DNA of 64,000 bases from Albimonas pacifica (GCF_900113695.1 NZ_FOQH01000005.1:124001-188000), one strand, 5' to 3'; counted from the stretch's first letter, positions 53,923 to 63,369 are shown. A program made the numbers and translations. Notes: generated by a model not told the origin, from the sequence alone.

Positions 53923-54525
53923 TTACAGGGCCTCGATGACCCCGCAGGCGATCCGCTCGCCCGCGGCGCCGGCCGGGTCGGTCTGGTAGTCGTCGGGGCC
54001 CATGTGGATCACCAGGGCCGCCCCGTCGGCGTCCAGCAGCGGCAGGCGGGCGCGGCCGCCGAACAGCGACTGGGCGGAGTCGCCGATGGCCTCGGCCGGG
54101 CTCTCGCCGTCGGAGTCGGGAAGCTTGGCCAGCGGGGCCAGCGTCGAGATCATCGCCTGACCGCTTTCGGGCACGTGGATGTTGGGCAGGTCTCCGGCAT
54201 GGGGGCCCGCCTCGTTGAGGAAGCCGTGGGGCGCGGCGTCGACGCCCAGATGCCCGCCGGCCGCCGAGAAGTCGGGGCCGCAGGCGCCGGTCTCGTGGAT
54301 GTGGAAGGCGTGCGTGCCTTCGGGCGCCTCGGTCAGCTCCAGCTCGATCAGCACGCCGGCGGGGGTGTTGTAGAGCGAGGCGACGCCGACCGGGTTCCCC
54401 TCGGGGCTCAGCAGCTTGGCGGTGGCGTCCTGGGCGCGCGCGGCGTCGGCGACGAGCGTCGCGCCCATGGCGGCGGCGACGGCGAGCGAGGCGGTCAGGG
54501 TCACGGGCAGGGCGCGTCGGGTCAT
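53923..54525 (-). CDS. sodC: Superoxide dismutase [Cu-Zn]
   Basis: 200 residues with a Sec signal (LPVTLTASLAVAAAMGATLVA) and the periplasmic CuZn-SOD fold. Metal ligands are in HAFHIHETGACG, GGHLGVD, NEAGPHAGDLPNIHV and VIHMGPDDY; the conserved Cys pair is in GACG and RIACGVIEAL. It removes periplasmic superoxide. It lies on the opposite strand inside the nitrogen operon, 36 bases after the second permease gene and 144 bases before the formamidase gene. The downstream half of the operon may therefore need its own promoter, or the transcript reads antisense through sodC. Confidence 0.9.
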   Translation of the reverse strand: MTRRALPVTLTASLAVAAAMGATLVADAARAQDATAKLLSPEGNPVGVASLYNTPAGVLIELELTEAPEGTHAFHIHETGACGPDFSAAGGHLGVDAAPHGFLNEAGPHAGDLPNIHVPESGQAMISTLAPLAKLPDSDGESPAEAIGDSAQSLFGGRARLPLLDADGAALVIHMGPDDYQTDPAGAAGERIACGVIEAL

Positions 54526-54668
54526 GGGCGTCTCCGGGTTCGGCTTGCCGGCGGGCGGGAGCGCCGCGCCGGCGGTGTCGTTGCATTGGATATGGGTCGC
54601 GCGTCGCGGCGAGGCCATGGCGGGCGCATGGCGACCGCGAGACGATCGATCACAGGAAAGGAAGCGCG

Positions 54669-55685
54669 ATGAACGGCCTGGGCGGACTGAACCCCTCCCC
54701 GAACGGCGTCGTGATCGGACTGGTGCAGCTGCAGCTGCCGGTGGTGGTCACGCCCGACGACCTGGCGCGCCAGACCGCGCGCATCGTCGAGATGGTGGGC
54801 AAGGCGCGGCGGAACCTGGCGGGCATGGACCTGGTGGTGTTCCCCGAATACGCGCTGCATGGCCTGTCGATGGACGTCAACCCGGCGATCATGTGCTCGG
54901 TCGACGGGCCGGAGGTGGCGGCGTTCCGGCAGGCCTGCATCGAGAACCGCATCTGGGGCTGCTTCTCGATCATGGAGCTGAACCCGGGCGGGATGCCCTG
55001 GAACACCGGCCTGATCATCGACGACCAGGGCGAGATCCAGCTCTACTACCGCAAGATGCACCCCTGGGTTCCGGTGGAGCCGTGGGAGCCGGGCGACCAG
55101 GGCATCCCCGTCATCACCGGCCCCAAGGGCTGCAAGCTGGCGCTGATCATCTGCCATGACGGCATGTTCCCCGAGATGGCGCGCGAGTGCGCCTACAAGG
55201 GCGCCGAGATCATGCTGCGCACCGCCGGCTACACCGCTCCGATCCGCGACAGCTGGCGGTTCACCAACCAGGCCAACGCCTTCCAGAACCTGATGGTGAC
55301 GGCGAACGTGTGCATGTGCGGCTCGGACGGGACCTTCGACTCGATGGGCGAGGGGATGATCTGCAACTTCGACGGCTCGGTGATCGCGCACGGGACCTCC
55401 GGCCGCCCGGACGAGATCATCACCGCCGAGGTCCGCCCCGACCTGGTGCGGGAGGCCCGGGAAGGCTGGGGGGTGGAGAACAACATCTACCAGCTGTTCC
55501 ACCGCGGCTACGTGGCGGTGAAGGGGGGCGCGCAGGACTGCCCCTACACGTTCATGCAGGACATGGTCGCGGGCACGGCCCGGCTGCCCTGGGAGGACGC
55601 GGTGAAGGTCACCGACGGGACCTCCTGCGGCTTCCCGGAGCCGACGCGGACCTACAGCCCCGACGCGAAGGAGGCCGCGGAATGA
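54669..55685 (+). CDS. amiF: Formamidase, nitrilase superfamily
   Basis: 338 residues. The Glu-Lys-Cys triad is visible in [18 protein letters not shown] and [15 protein letters not shown]. Further blocks ([54 protein letters not shown]) follow Helicobacter AmiF closely, which favours formamidase (formamide to formate and ammonia) over the longer-chain amidase AmiE. The next gene starts inside its stop codon, so they are coupled. Cytoplasmic. Confidence 0.88.
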   Translation: MNGLGGLNPSPNGVVIGLVQLQLPVVVTPDDLARQTARIVEMVGKARRNLAGMDLVVFPEYALHGLSMDVNPAIMCSVDGPEVAAFRQACIENRIWGCFSIMELNPGGMPWNTGLIIDDQGEIQLYYRKMHPWVPVEPWEPGDQGIPVITGPKGCKLALIICHDGMFPEMARECAYKGAEIMLRTAGYTAPIRDSWRFTNQANAFQNLMVTANVCMCGSDGTFDSMGEGMICNFDGSVIAHGTSGRPDEIITAEVRPDLVREAREGWGVENNIYQLFHRGYVAVKGGAQDCPYTFMQDMVAGTARLPWEDAVKVTDGTSCGFPEPTRTYSPDAKEAAE

Positions 55686-56401
55686 ACGCGATGGATGGAA
55701 CGCTAGAGACCGCCGGCCCGCTCGCGGCCGACCCCTATCCCTGGCCGTACAACGGCGACCTGCGCCCCGAGAACACGGCGCTGATCGTCATCGACATGCA
55801 GACCGACTTCTGCGGCGTCGGCGGCTACGTGGACAAGATGGGCTACGACCTGTCCAACACCCGCGCGCCCATCGAGCCGATCAAGTCGGTGCTGGCCGCC
55901 ATGCGCGCCTGGGGCGGGCTGGTGATCCACACGCGGGAGGGGCACCGCCCCGACCTCGGCGATCTGCCGCCGAACAAGCGCTGGCGCTCGCGCCGCATCG
56001 GCGCCGGCATCGGCGACGAGGGCCCCTGCGGGCGCATCCTCACCCGCGGCGAGCCGGGGTGGGAGATCATCGAGGAGCTGGCCCCCATCGAGGGCGAGCC
56101 GATCATCGACAAGCCCGGCAAGGGCTCCTTCTACGCCACCGACCTGGAGCTGCTGCTGCGCACGAAGGGCATCCAGAACTTCGTCCTCACCGGCATCACC
56201 ACGGACGTGTGCGTGCACACCACCATGCGCGACGCCAACGACCGCGGCTTCGAGTGCCTGTTGCTCGAGGACTGCTGCGGGGCGACCGACATGGGCAACC
56301 ACCACGCCGCGATCAAGATGATCAAGATGCAGGGCGGCGTGTTCGGGGCGGTGTCGAACTCGAAAGACTTCACGGCCTGCCTGAAGGCGGTGGGCAAATG
56401 A
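55682..56401 (+). CDS. biuH: Biuret hydrolase (isochorismatase-like cysteine hydrolase)
   Basis: 239 residues. The N-terminal [19 protein letters not shown] and [20 protein letters not shown], then [14 protein letters not shown], match what I recall of Rhizobium biuret amidohydrolase. The Asp-Lys-Cys triad falls at D38 (IDMQ), K144 (DKPGKG) and C177 (TTDVCVHTT), which is a constant two residues from the published BiuH positions 36, 142 and 175. It would convert biuret to allophanate and ammonia; AtzF encoded downstream takes the product. Start and stop overlap both neighbours by four bases. Confidence 0.85.
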   Translation: MNAMDGTLETAGPLAADPYPWPYNGDLRPENTALIVIDMQTDFCGVGGYVDKMGYDLSNTRAPIEPIKSVLAAMRAWGGLVIHTREGHRPDLGDLPPNKRWRSRRIGAGIGDEGPCGRILTRGEPGWEIIEELAPIEGEPIIDKPGKGSFYATDLELLLRTKGIQNFVLTGITTDVCVHTTMRDANDRGFECLLLEDCCGATDMGNHHAAIKMIKMQGGVFGAVSNSKDFTACLKAVGK

Positions 56402-57924
56402 CCGTCCTCTCCCCCGAGATGAAGGCGCTGGGCGTCGAGACGGTCGGCATGACCAAGCGCTTCGGCGGCTTCACGGCGCTGAGCGACGTCTCGATCAAGG
56501 TCGCGCCGGGCTCGTTCCACGCCCTGCTGGGGGAGAACGGGGCGGGCAAGTCGACGCTCGTGAAATGCATCATGGGCTTCTACACGCCGACCGAGGGCTC
56601 GGTCGTCGTGGGCGCGCGCGAGGTCGACATCCCCGACCCCCGCACCGCCCACGCCATGGGGCTGGGCATGGTCTACCAGCATTTCACATTGGTTCCCTCG
56701 CTGACGGCGGCGGAGAACCTGGTGATTTCGCGCGAGGACGCGCCGAAAATCATCGACTGGCGCCGCGAGCGGCGGGACCTCGAGCAGTTCATGGACACCA
56801 TGCCGTTCAAGGCGCCGCTGAACGTGCCGGTGATGCGCCTCTCCGCCGGCGAGCGGCAGAAGCTGGAGATCCTCAAGCAGCTCTACCTCGGGCGGCGGTT
56901 CCTGATCCTGGACGAGCCGACCTCGGTGCTCACGCCGTCCGAGGCCGACGAGGTGCTGGGGGTCGTGCGGGGGCTGACGGAGGCGGGCGAGATCTCGGTC
57001 CTGATGATCTCCCACAAGTTCCGCGAAGTGACGGCCTTCGCGGACGAGGTCTCGGTGCTGCGCCGGGGCGTGAAGACCGGCGGCGGGCTGGTGAAGGACC
57101 TGACCCACGCCGACATGGCGGAGATGATGGTGGGCGCCGAGACGCTGGCCAAGCCCGCCGCGCGGACCGGCGCGCCGGGAGAGGTCGTGCTGCGGGTCGA
57201 GGGGGTGCGGGCCACCGACGCCTCGGGCCTGCGCCAGATCGAGGTGGACGGGTTCGAGGTTCGCGCGGGCGAGATCGTGGGCATCGCCGGCGTCTCGGGC
57301 AACGGCCAGTCGGAGTTCATGGAGATCCTGACCCAGCAGCGCCCCTGCGAGGCGGGCCAGATCAAGGTCCACGGCGTCCCCTACCACGCCACGCGCGAGG
57401 AGCAGCGCCGCCTGAAGGTGCGCTACCTGCCGGAAGAACCCCTGAAGAACGCCTGCGCGCCGAAGATGAGCGTGGCCGAGAACATCTCCTTCCGCTCCTT
57501 CGACGTGAACGGGAAGGGCACGCGCAGGTGGCTCGACGGCGCCGGCATGACCCGGCTGGGGGCCGACCTGGTGAAGGCCTTCAAGGTCAAGACCGCCAGC
57601 CTCGACAGCCCCATCGAGAGCCTCTCGGGCGGCAACGTCCAGCGCGCGGTCCTGAGCCGGGAGCTGTCGGGGGAGGTGGACCTGCTGATCATCTCCAACC
57701 CCTGTTTCGGCCTCGACTTCACCGCGGTGGCCGAGATCCGCCAGCGGATCATGGCCGCGCGCAACGGCGGCGCGGCGGTGCTGCTGATGTCGGAGGACCT
57801 CGACGAGATCCTGGAGCTCTCGGACCGCATCCTGGTGATGTCGGAGGGCCGCTTCGGCTACGAGGTCGCCGCCGAGCACGCGGACGTGGCCGAGATCGGC
57901 CGGCACATGGCGGGGCACGACTGA
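56398..57924 (+). CDS. ABC transporter ATP-binding protein, double NBD (BMP/nucleoside type)
   Basis: 508 residues with two ATPase domains, as in nucleoside and sugar importers. The first is complete: [16 protein letters not shown] and ILDEPTS. The second has a degenerate Walker A ([10 protein letters not shown], lacking GKS/T) but keeps LSGGNVQ, a known asymmetry of this class. It completes the importer whose binding protein and permeases are encoded at 50678-53887. It overlaps biuH by four bases and the next hydrolase by one. Confidence 0.9.
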   Translation: MTVLSPEMKALGVETVGMTKRFGGFTALSDVSIKVAPGSFHALLGENGAGKSTLVKCIMGFYTPTEGSVVVGAREVDIPDPRTAHAMGLGMVYQHFTLVPSLTAAENLVISREDAPKIIDWRRERRDLEQFMDTMPFKAPLNVPVMRLSAGERQKLEILKQLYLGRRFLILDEPTSVLTPSEADEVLGVVRGLTEAGEISVLMISHKFREVTAFADEVSVLRRGVKTGGGLVKDLTHADMAEMMVGAETLAKPAARTGAPGEVVLRVEGVRATDASGLRQIEVDGFEVRAGEIVGIAGVSGNGQSEFMEILTQQRPCEAGQIKVHGVPYHATREEQRRLKVRYLPEEPLKNACAPKMSVAENISFRSFDVNGKGTRRWLDGAGMTRLGADLVKAFKVKTASLDSPIESLSGGNVQRAVLSRELSGEVDLLIISNPCFGLDFTAVAEIRQRIMAARNGGAAVLLMSEDLDEILELSDRILVMSEGRFGYEVAAEHADVAEIGRHMAGHD

Positions 57925-58589
57925 TGGCGATCCTGGACGCGGAGCCGTTCCCGATCGAGCTGGACCTCTCCGCGCTGGGCCTGGTGGTGATCGACATGCA
58001 GCGCGACTTCGTCGAGCCCGGCGGCTTCGGCGCGAGCCTGGGCAACGACGTCGAACTGCTGCGCGCCATCGTCCCCGCCACCGCCCGCCTGATCGACGGG
58101 TTCCGCAAGGCGGGCCTGCCGGTGATCCACACCCGCGAATGCCACCGCCCGGACCTCTCGGACCTGCCGCCCGCGAAACGCGACCGAGGCAACCCGTCCC
58201 TGCGCATCGGCGATCCCGGCCCCATGGGCCGCATCCTGATCGCCGGCGAACCGGGCGCCGACATCATCCCCGAGCTCTATCCCGTGGAGGGCGAGACCGT
58301 GATCGACAAGCCGGGCAAGGGCGCCTTCCATGCCACATCCTTCGGGGACGTCCTGAAGGAGAAGGGCCTGCGCCAGCTGGTCTTCGCCGGCGTCACCACC
58401 GAGGTCTGCGTGCAGACCACCATGCGCGAGGCGAACGACCGGGGCTACGAGTGCATCCTCGCCACCGACGCCACCGAGTCCTACTTCCCCGCCTTCAAGC
58501 AGGCCGCCATCGAGATGATCCGCGCGCAGGGCGCGATCGTGGGATGGACGGCGACGACGGCGCAGGTGCGGGAGGCGCTGGGTGTCTGA
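57924..58589 (+). CDS. Second isochorismatase-like cysteine hydrolase (possible triuret hydrolase)
   Basis: 221 residues, related to the BiuH-like protein. Asp in [15 protein letters not shown], Lys in [11 protein letters not shown] and Cys in [20 protein letters not shown] make the catalytic triad. It lacks the N-terminal PYPWPYNG segment and has [18 protein letters not shown] in place of the BiuH residues there. Gene pairs of a triuret hydrolase and biuret hydrolase have been described in Herbaspirillum, so conversion of triuret to biuret is a reasonable hypothesis. Another ureide or carbamoyl substrate is equally possible. TGATG overlap with the ATPase gene. Confidence 0.75.
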   Translation: MAILDAEPFPIELDLSALGLVVIDMQRDFVEPGGFGASLGNDVELLRAIVPATARLIDGFRKAGLPVIHTRECHRPDLSDLPPAKRDRGNPSLRIGDPGPMGRILIAGEPGADIIPELYPVEGETVIDKPGKGAFHATSFGDVLKEKGLRQLVFAGVTTEVCVQTTMREANDRGYECILATDATESYFPAFKQAAIEMIRAQGAIVGWTATTAQVREALGV

Positions 58590-58971
58590 TCTCGCCGCCT
58601 CCGCCTCGGCCCCCGTCGTCGACGTCCCCGCGGTGTTGCGCGGCCTTCTCCCCCCGGCGCTGGAAGGGGGCTGGTCGACGCTGCCCTTCGAGTTCTTCCG
58701 CGAGGGGGTGGAGATCCACCGGCTGGCGGAGGGGCCCGCCGCGGTGGCGCTGCTGCGCTACGCGCCCGGCGCCTCGGTGCCGCGGCACCGGCATACCGGG
58801 CTCGAGACCATCGTGGTGCTGGAAGGCAGCCAGTCCGACGACAACGGCGTGGCCCGGGCGGGCGACGTCGTCTTCAATCCCGAAGGCACCGTGCACAGCG
58901 TATGGTCCGAGGACGGCTGCGTGGTCCTGATCCACTGGACCCGGCCCGTGGAGTTCGTGGAGCCGGCCTGA
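58582..58971 (+). CDS. Small cupin-domain protein (ChrR-like)
   Basis: 129 residues. The cupin metal motif is in [18 protein letters not shown] and the second motif in [14 protein letters not shown]. The pattern [27 protein letters not shown] resembles the C-terminal cupin of ChrR anti-sigma factors, but the zinc-binding anti-sigma domain is missing. In the operon it may sense or isomerise an intermediate. The GTG start at 58582 lies inside the end of the previous gene (eight-base overlap). Confidence 0.75.
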   Translation: MSDLAASASAPVVDVPAVLRGLLPPALEGGWSTLPFEFFREGVEIHRLAEGPAAVALLRYAPGASVPRHRHTGLETIVVLEGSQSDDNGVARAGDVVFNPEGTVHSVWSEDGCVVLIHWTRPVEFVEPA

Positions 58972-59009
58972 GCGCCGCGCCCAGGCAGACAAGAAAGCGA
59001 GGCGATCCC

Positions 59010-60815
59010 ATGAAGGACCTGCCCTTCCATATCTCGGCCCTGCACGCGGCCTACGCCCGCGGCGCCTCGCCCGTCGAGGTGATCGAGGAGGCCTTCCGGC
59101 GCATCGAGGAGGCCGGCGATCCCGGCATCTTCCTGCACCTGGTGGACCCCGAGACCGCGAAGGCCGCCGCCGCGGCGCTGCCGCCGTTCGATCCCGTCGC
59201 CATGCCGCTGTGGGGCGTGCCCTTCGCGGCCAAGGACAACATCGACGCCGCCGGCTGCCCCACCACCTGCGCCTGTCCCGCCTCGGTCTACGAGCCGGAG
59301 GCGGACGCCTTCGTGGTGGCCGCGCTGAAGGCCGCGGGCGCGATCCTGGTGGGCAAGACCAACCTCGACCAGTTCGCGACCGGGCTGGTGGGCGTGCGCT
59401 CGCCCTATCCGATCCCGAAGAACGCGGTCGATCCCGCGATCGTGCCGGGAGGCTCGTCCTCGGGCTCCGCCGTGGCGGTGGCGCGCGGCCTGGTGAGCTT
59501 CTCGCTGGGCACCGACACGGCCGGCTCGGGCCGGGTGCCGGCGGCGCTGAACAACATCGTGGGGCTGAAGCCCTCGCTGGGGGCGCTGTCGGCCACGGGG
59601 ATGGTTCCCGCGTGCCGGACGCTCGACACGATCTCGATCTTCGCGCTGACGGTGGGGGACGCCTGGGCCGCGTTCCGGGCGGCGGCGGTCTTCGATCCCT
59701 CGGACGCCTACGCGCGGCCGGCCGTGGCCCCGGCGCTGGCGGCGACGCCGCCGTCGTTCAAGGTGGGCGTGCCCTCCGCCGCCACCCGGGAGTTTTTCGG
59801 GGACGCGGTGCAGGAGGCGGCCTTCGACGCCTCGCTCGCCGAGCTGAAGGCGCTGGGGGGCGAGATCGTCGAGCTGGATTTCCAGCCCTTCCACGACATC
59901 GCGAAACTGCTCTACGAAGGCCCCTGGGTCGGCGAGCGCTGGGCCGCGACCGAGGCGATCATCCGCGACCGGCCCGAGGAGATGCACCCCGTCACCCGGG
60001 CGATCATCGGCAAGGCGGAGGCGTTCTCGGCCGCCGACGCCTTCAAGGGCCAGTATGCGCTGCAGGCGCTGAAGCGCATCGCGCAGCCGATGGTCGACGC
60101 GGTGGACCTGATGGCCGTCCCGACCATCCCCACCTTCTACTCGGTGGCGGATCTGGAGGCGGACCCGGTGGCGCCGAATTCCAACCTCGGGACCTACACC
60201 AACTTCGTGAACCTGATGGATCTGTGCGGGCTGGCGGTTCCGCTGGCGCCGCGCGCGGACGGTCGGCCGGGCTCGGTCACGCTGCTGGCGAAGGCCGGGC
60301 GGGACGCAGCGCTCGCGGCGCTGGGCGAGACGCTGCATGCCCGGGCCGGCGTGCGGCTGGGGGCGACGGGCTGGATGGCGCCGCGGGGGGCCGAGCGGGC
60401 GCCCGCCGCGCTGCCCGACGAGATCCCGCTGGCGGCCGTGGGCGCGCACATGTCGGGTCTGCCGCTGAACCACGAGCTGACCCGGCTGGGGGCGCGGTTC
60501 CTGCAGGCGACCACGACCTCGGCGGACTACCGCCTCTATGCGCTGCCGGGCGGGCGGCCGAAGCGGCCGGGGATGGTGCGGGCGAAGGACGGGGCGGCGA
60601 TCGCGGTCGAGGTCTGGGCCGTGCCCATGGCGCAGTTCGGCGCGTTCATCGCGGGCGTGCCGGCGCCGCTGGGCATCGGGACGGTGACGCTCGCCGACGG
60701 CTCGGCCGTGAAGGGCTTCCTGTGCGAGGCGGCGGGGCTGGAAGGGGCCGAGGACGTCACCGCCCATGGCGGCTGGCGCGCCTACCTGGATGCGGGGACC
60801 TCGGACGCCGCCTGA
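59010..60815 (+). CDS. atzF: Allophanate hydrolase (AtzF/DUR1-like)
   Basis: 601 residues. The amidase-signature domain (1 to about 440) has the Lys in PLWGVPFAAKDNIDAAG, the Ser residues in PGGSSSGSAVAVARG, and GTDTAGSGRVPAALNN. A C-terminal domain of about 150 residues (AVGAHMSGLPLNHELTRLGARF onwards) is characteristic of AtzF and urea amidolyase. It cleaves allophanate, finally giving two ammonia and two CO2. The N-terminus is usual. It ends the operon; a hairpin follows. No urea carboxylase is adjacent, so allophanate should come from biuret. Confidence 0.92.
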   Translation: MKDLPFHISALHAAYARGASPVEVIEEAFRRIEEAGDPGIFLHLVDPETAKAAAAALPPFDPVAMPLWGVPFAAKDNIDAAGCPTTCACPASVYEPEADAFVVAALKAAGAILVGKTNLDQFATGLVGVRSPYPIPKNAVDPAIVPGGSSSGSAVAVARGLVSFSLGTDTAGSGRVPAALNNIVGLKPSLGALSATGMVPACRTLDTISIFALTVGDAWAAFRAAAVFDPSDAYARPAVAPALAATPPSFKVGVPSAATREFFGDAVQEAAFDASLAELKALGGEIVELDFQPFHDIAKLLYEGPWVGERWAATEAIIRDRPEEMHPVTRAIIGKAEAFSAADAFKGQYALQALKRIAQPMVDAVDLMAVPTIPTFYSVADLEADPVAPNSNLGTYTNFVNLMDLCGLAVPLAPRADGRPGSVTLLAKAGRDAALAALGETLHARAGVRLGATGWMAPRGAERAPAALPDEIPLAAVGAHMSGLPLNHELTRLGARFLQATTTSADYRLYALPGGRPKRPGMVRAKDGAAIAVEVWAVPMAQFGAFIAGVPAPLGIGTVTLADGSAVKGFLCEAAGLEGAEDVTAHGGWRAYLDAGTSDAA

Positions 60816-60845
60816 GGGCGGCCCCGGGGGCTCCGGCGGGGGGAG

Positions 60846-60876
60846 AGGGCGGGCGGCCGCGGGCCGTCCGCCCTTT
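60846..60876. terminator. Terminator after atzF
   Basis: A 13-bp stem with one G-U pair (AGGGCGGGCGGCC with GGCCGTCCGCCCT), three-base loop, then TT. It separates convergent atzF and the FtsX-like permease genes. Confidence 0.6.
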
Positions 60877-60887
60877 GCGTCGCGGGC

Positions 60888-62210
60888 TCAGCCGGCGCGC
60901 AGGTCCTCGACCGGCGCGCGCCGGTAGGCGGCGAGCGCGGGGGCCAGCGCCAGGACCGAGGCGGCGGAGAAGGCGCAGGCGGCGAGCTGGATCTCGGGCC
61001 AGCCCAGCGAGGCGCGGATCGCCATGTCCATGCGCGCCGAGACCGCCGCCGAGACGAGCCCGGCCGAGGCCCAGCCCAGGGCGAGCCCCGCGAGGCACCC
61101 CGCCCCCAGCAGGCAGGCGGCGTAGAGCCAGACCACCCCCAGCACGAAGCGCCGCGGCGCCCCCATCGCGCGCAAGAGCGCGAAGCGGCGGGCGAAGAGG
61201 CGGGCGAGCGCCACCAGCCCCGCCAGCACCCCCGCCGCGGCCAGCGCCTGGGTGAGGACCGCCATCAGCGACATCGCCTCGCGCACGTCGCCCAGCACCG
61301 CGTGCAGGCGCGCGAGCGTGGCGCCGGGGAAGAAGGCCATCGCCCCCTCGCGGTCGTGGCGGGCGCGGATCGCGTAGGCGTCGGCCAGCCGCTCTCCCGA
61401 GAGGACGAAGGCGGGGGCGCCGGGGAAATAGTCCGGGTCGAAGGGCGGGCCGAGGCGCTCCCCCTCCTGCGGGGCGTGGCCGGAGGCGAGGCCGTGCAGC
61501 GCCCACAGCGTCTCGATGGGAACCAGGATCGCGCGGTCCCAGGGGCCGCCGGTCTCGGGCAGGCGGCCGACGACGGTCAGACCCGCGCCGGTGTGGGCCT
61601 CGGGCTCGGCGGCGTCGCCGTGGCCATGGGCGGGGACGATGGTCTCGCCGAGGGTCACGGCGGCGTGGGCGCCGGCGAGGGCCTCGGACGCGGAGCGCCA
61701 GGGGCGGCCCTCGGTCGGGGGGCCGGCGAGGCGGTCGAGAAACGCCGTCGTCGTGCCGACCACGGGGGCGCCGTCGTGGCTGTCGCCGAAGGCGACGGGG
61801 GCGGCGAGGGAGACGCGGGGATCCGCCTGGATCGCGCGCAGGGCGTCGGCGCCGAGCAGGGGCAGGGCGGCGGCGGGCTGGAGGTAGACGGTCGCGAGCA
61901 GGACGCGGACCTCGTCCCCCGGCGCCGCCACGATCACGTCGAACGGGTCGGCGGCGCGGGCGGCGGCCTGGCGCAGGGCGCGCTCCTGGCTCAGCAGCGC
62001 GCCGCCGAGGCCGACGGAGAGCGCCATCAGCCCCACGAACAAGAGGTTCGTCCAGCGGAAGCGCAGCAGCAGCGCGCGCGCCAGCGGCCAGGGGGCCTGC
62101 CCGCGCAGGGCCAGCGCCGCGAGGACGACCGCCGGCAGCAGCAGGGCCAGGGTGAGGGCGAGGTCCTGGGCGGGGTCGGACAGCGCGCGCCAGAGGTCGT
62201 CGGGGGTCAT
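60888..62210 (-). CDS. FtsX/LolC-like ABC transporter permease
   Basis: 440 residues: an N-terminal pair of helices (LTLALLLPAVVLAALAL, LLFVGLMALSVGLGGALL), a large extracytoplasmic domain (about 80-310), and three C-terminal helices ending AYRRAPVEDLRAG, the standard FtsX layout. The domain has His-rich HGHGDAAEPEAH that could bind metal. It overlaps the ATPase gene by four bases. Such permeases move lipoproteins or act as mechanotransmitters rather than import solutes. Confidence 0.82.
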   Translation of the reverse strand: MTPDDLWRALSDPAQDLALTLALLLPAVVLAALALRGQAPWPLARALLLRFRWTNLLFVGLMALSVGLGGALLSQERALRQAAARAADPFDVIVAAPGDEVRVLLATVYLQPAAALPLLGADALRAIQADPRVSLAAPVAFGDSHDGAPVVGTTTAFLDRLAGPPTEGRPWRSASEALAGAHAAVTLGETIVPAHGHGDAAEPEAHTGAGLTVVGRLPETGGPWDRAILVPIETLWALHGLASGHAPQEGERLGPPFDPDYFPGAPAFVLSGERLADAYAIRARHDREGAMAFFPGATLARLHAVLGDVREAMSLMAVLTQALAAAGVLAGLVALARLFARRFALLRAMGAPRRFVLGVVWLYAACLLGAGCLAGLALGWASAGLVSAAVSARMDMAIRASLGWPEIQLAACAFSAASVLALAPALAAYRRAPVEDLRAG

Positions 62211-62905
62211 TGGCGCACCCGCCCGTCGACCACCTGGATCACCCGGTCCATGGCGGCCATCATCGCGGGGTCGTGGGAGACGGCGATCACCGTGCGCCCG
62301 CGGGCGCGGGCGGCGGCGAGGAGGTCTGCGACGAGCCGGTCGGCGGTCTCGCGGTCGAGGCTGGCGGTGGGCTCGTCGGCCAGGATCGCCGCGGGGTCGC
62401 GCGCCAGCGCCCGGGCCGCGGCGACGCGCTGGCGCTCGCCCCCCGAGAGCGGCCCGACGGATCCCGACTGGGGGACGCCGAAGCGGACCAGAAGCTCGGC
62501 CGCGCGGGCGCGGATGGCGCCGCGCTCGGCCCGAGGGGCCCAGGCGGCGGAGACGGCGGCGTTGTCGAGGGGCGAGAGCTCCTCCAGCAGCAGGACGTCC
62601 TGGAAGATCAGGCCCAGGGCGCGGCGGCGGAAGGCGTCGCGGGCGGCCTCGGGCAGGGCGGCGAGATCCGTGCCGCCCCAGCGCACGGCGCCGGCGGCGA
62701 CGGGGACAAGGCCGCAGATCGCATGCAGGAGCGTGGATTTGCCGGCGCCCGAGGGGCCCTGGACCCCCAGCGTCGCGCCGGCGGAAACCTGAAGACGGTC
62801 GACGGCGAGGATCGTGCGGCCGTCGGGGGCGTGCACCTCCAGCCCCTCGACCAGGAGGTCGCCGAGGGCGGGATCGGAGGCCGGCAAGGGGCGGGCGTGC
62901 CTCAT
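62207..62905 (-). CDS. LolD-like ABC transporter ATPase
   Basis: 232 residues with Walker A GPSGAGKST, Q-loop GLIFQDVLLLEELSPLDNA, signature LSGGERQRVAAARAL, Walker B AILADEPTASLD and the H-loop VISHDPAMM form AVSHDPAM. This is the MacB/LolD group. It works with the FtsX-like permease downstream; the three genes overlap by four bases each and form an operon with the Tat protein upstream. The start at 62905 excludes an Arg-rich upstream frame. Confidence 0.88.
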   Translation of the reverse strand: MRHARPLPASDPALGDLLVEGLEVHAPDGRTILAVDRLQVSAGATLGVQGPSGAGKSTLLHAICGLVPVAAGAVRWGGTDLAALPEAARDAFRRRALGLIFQDVLLLEELSPLDNAAVSAAWAPRAERGAIRARAAELLVRFGVPQSGSVGPLSGGERQRVAAARALARDPAAILADEPTASLDRETADRLVADLLAAARARGRTVIAVSHDPAMMAAMDRVIQVVDGRVRQ

Positions 62906-63369
62906 GCCCGCTCGACCTCGGCGTCCTCGAGGCGCACGCGGCTCACGAAGCCGGTCTCGGGGTCGGTCCGCGCGCCCAGCGACAGGCGGCCCTCGACGGC
63001 GATGCGGATGTTGAAGGGGATCACGTCGACCACCCGGCGGGTCAGGACGGCGAGGATGTCGTCGGGCCACTCGGCCTCGGACTCGCAGAAGGGGCAGACG
63101 GCCAGCGGGCGGTTGGTGAGCACGAAGAACCGGCTCTCGGCCTTCAGGGGCGGGGCCATGAAGCCCTCGATGGTCGTCCGCTCGCCCTCCAGCGACAGCG
63201 CGAGGGCGGAGAAGGAGAGGTCCTTCTCGTAGAGCTCGCGCAGGCGGATCGGCTGCTCGGCGGCCGAGGCGGCGGCGGCAGGCGCGCGCAGCAGAAGGGG
63301 CGCGGCGGCGAGCCCCCGCAGCAGGTCGCGGCGGGCGGGCGCGGGGCGGGAGGGGCGGGGCGGGGTCAT
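62902..63369 (-). CDS. Tat-exported DUF3299-like protein
   Basis: 155 residues with a Tat signal (ARRDLLRGLAAAPLLLRAPA), then a compact domain: IEGFMAPPLKAESRFFVLTNRPLAVCPFCESEAEWPDD has the look of DUF3299, with a CPFC motif that could hold zinc or be redox-active. Operons of DUF3299 protein, LolD-like ATPase and FtsX-like permease are found in proteobacteria, sometimes under zinc control (zrg genes of Vibrio). A role in metal-linked lipoprotein handling is only a guess. Confidence 0.65.
   Translation of the reverse strand: MTPPRPSRPAPARRDLLRGLAAAPLLLRAPAAAASAAEQPIRLRELYEKDLSFSALALSLEGERTTIEGFMAPPLKAESRFFVLTNRPLAVCPFCESEAEWPDDILAVLTRRVVDVIPFNIRIAVEGRLSLGARTDPETGFVSRVRLEDAEVERA

Noticed and set aside
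54669-55685. Formamidase as wide-spectrum aliphatic amidase AmiE
   Set aside because: Sequence blocks around the catalytic Cys and the [17 protein letters not shown] segment resemble AmiF more closely, though no assay-level proof is visible.
59010-60815. AtzF-like gene as GatA of the tRNA amidotransferase
   Set aside because: The extra C-terminal domain of about 150 residues and the biuret-hydrolase context fit allophanate hydrolase; gatB and gatC are missing.
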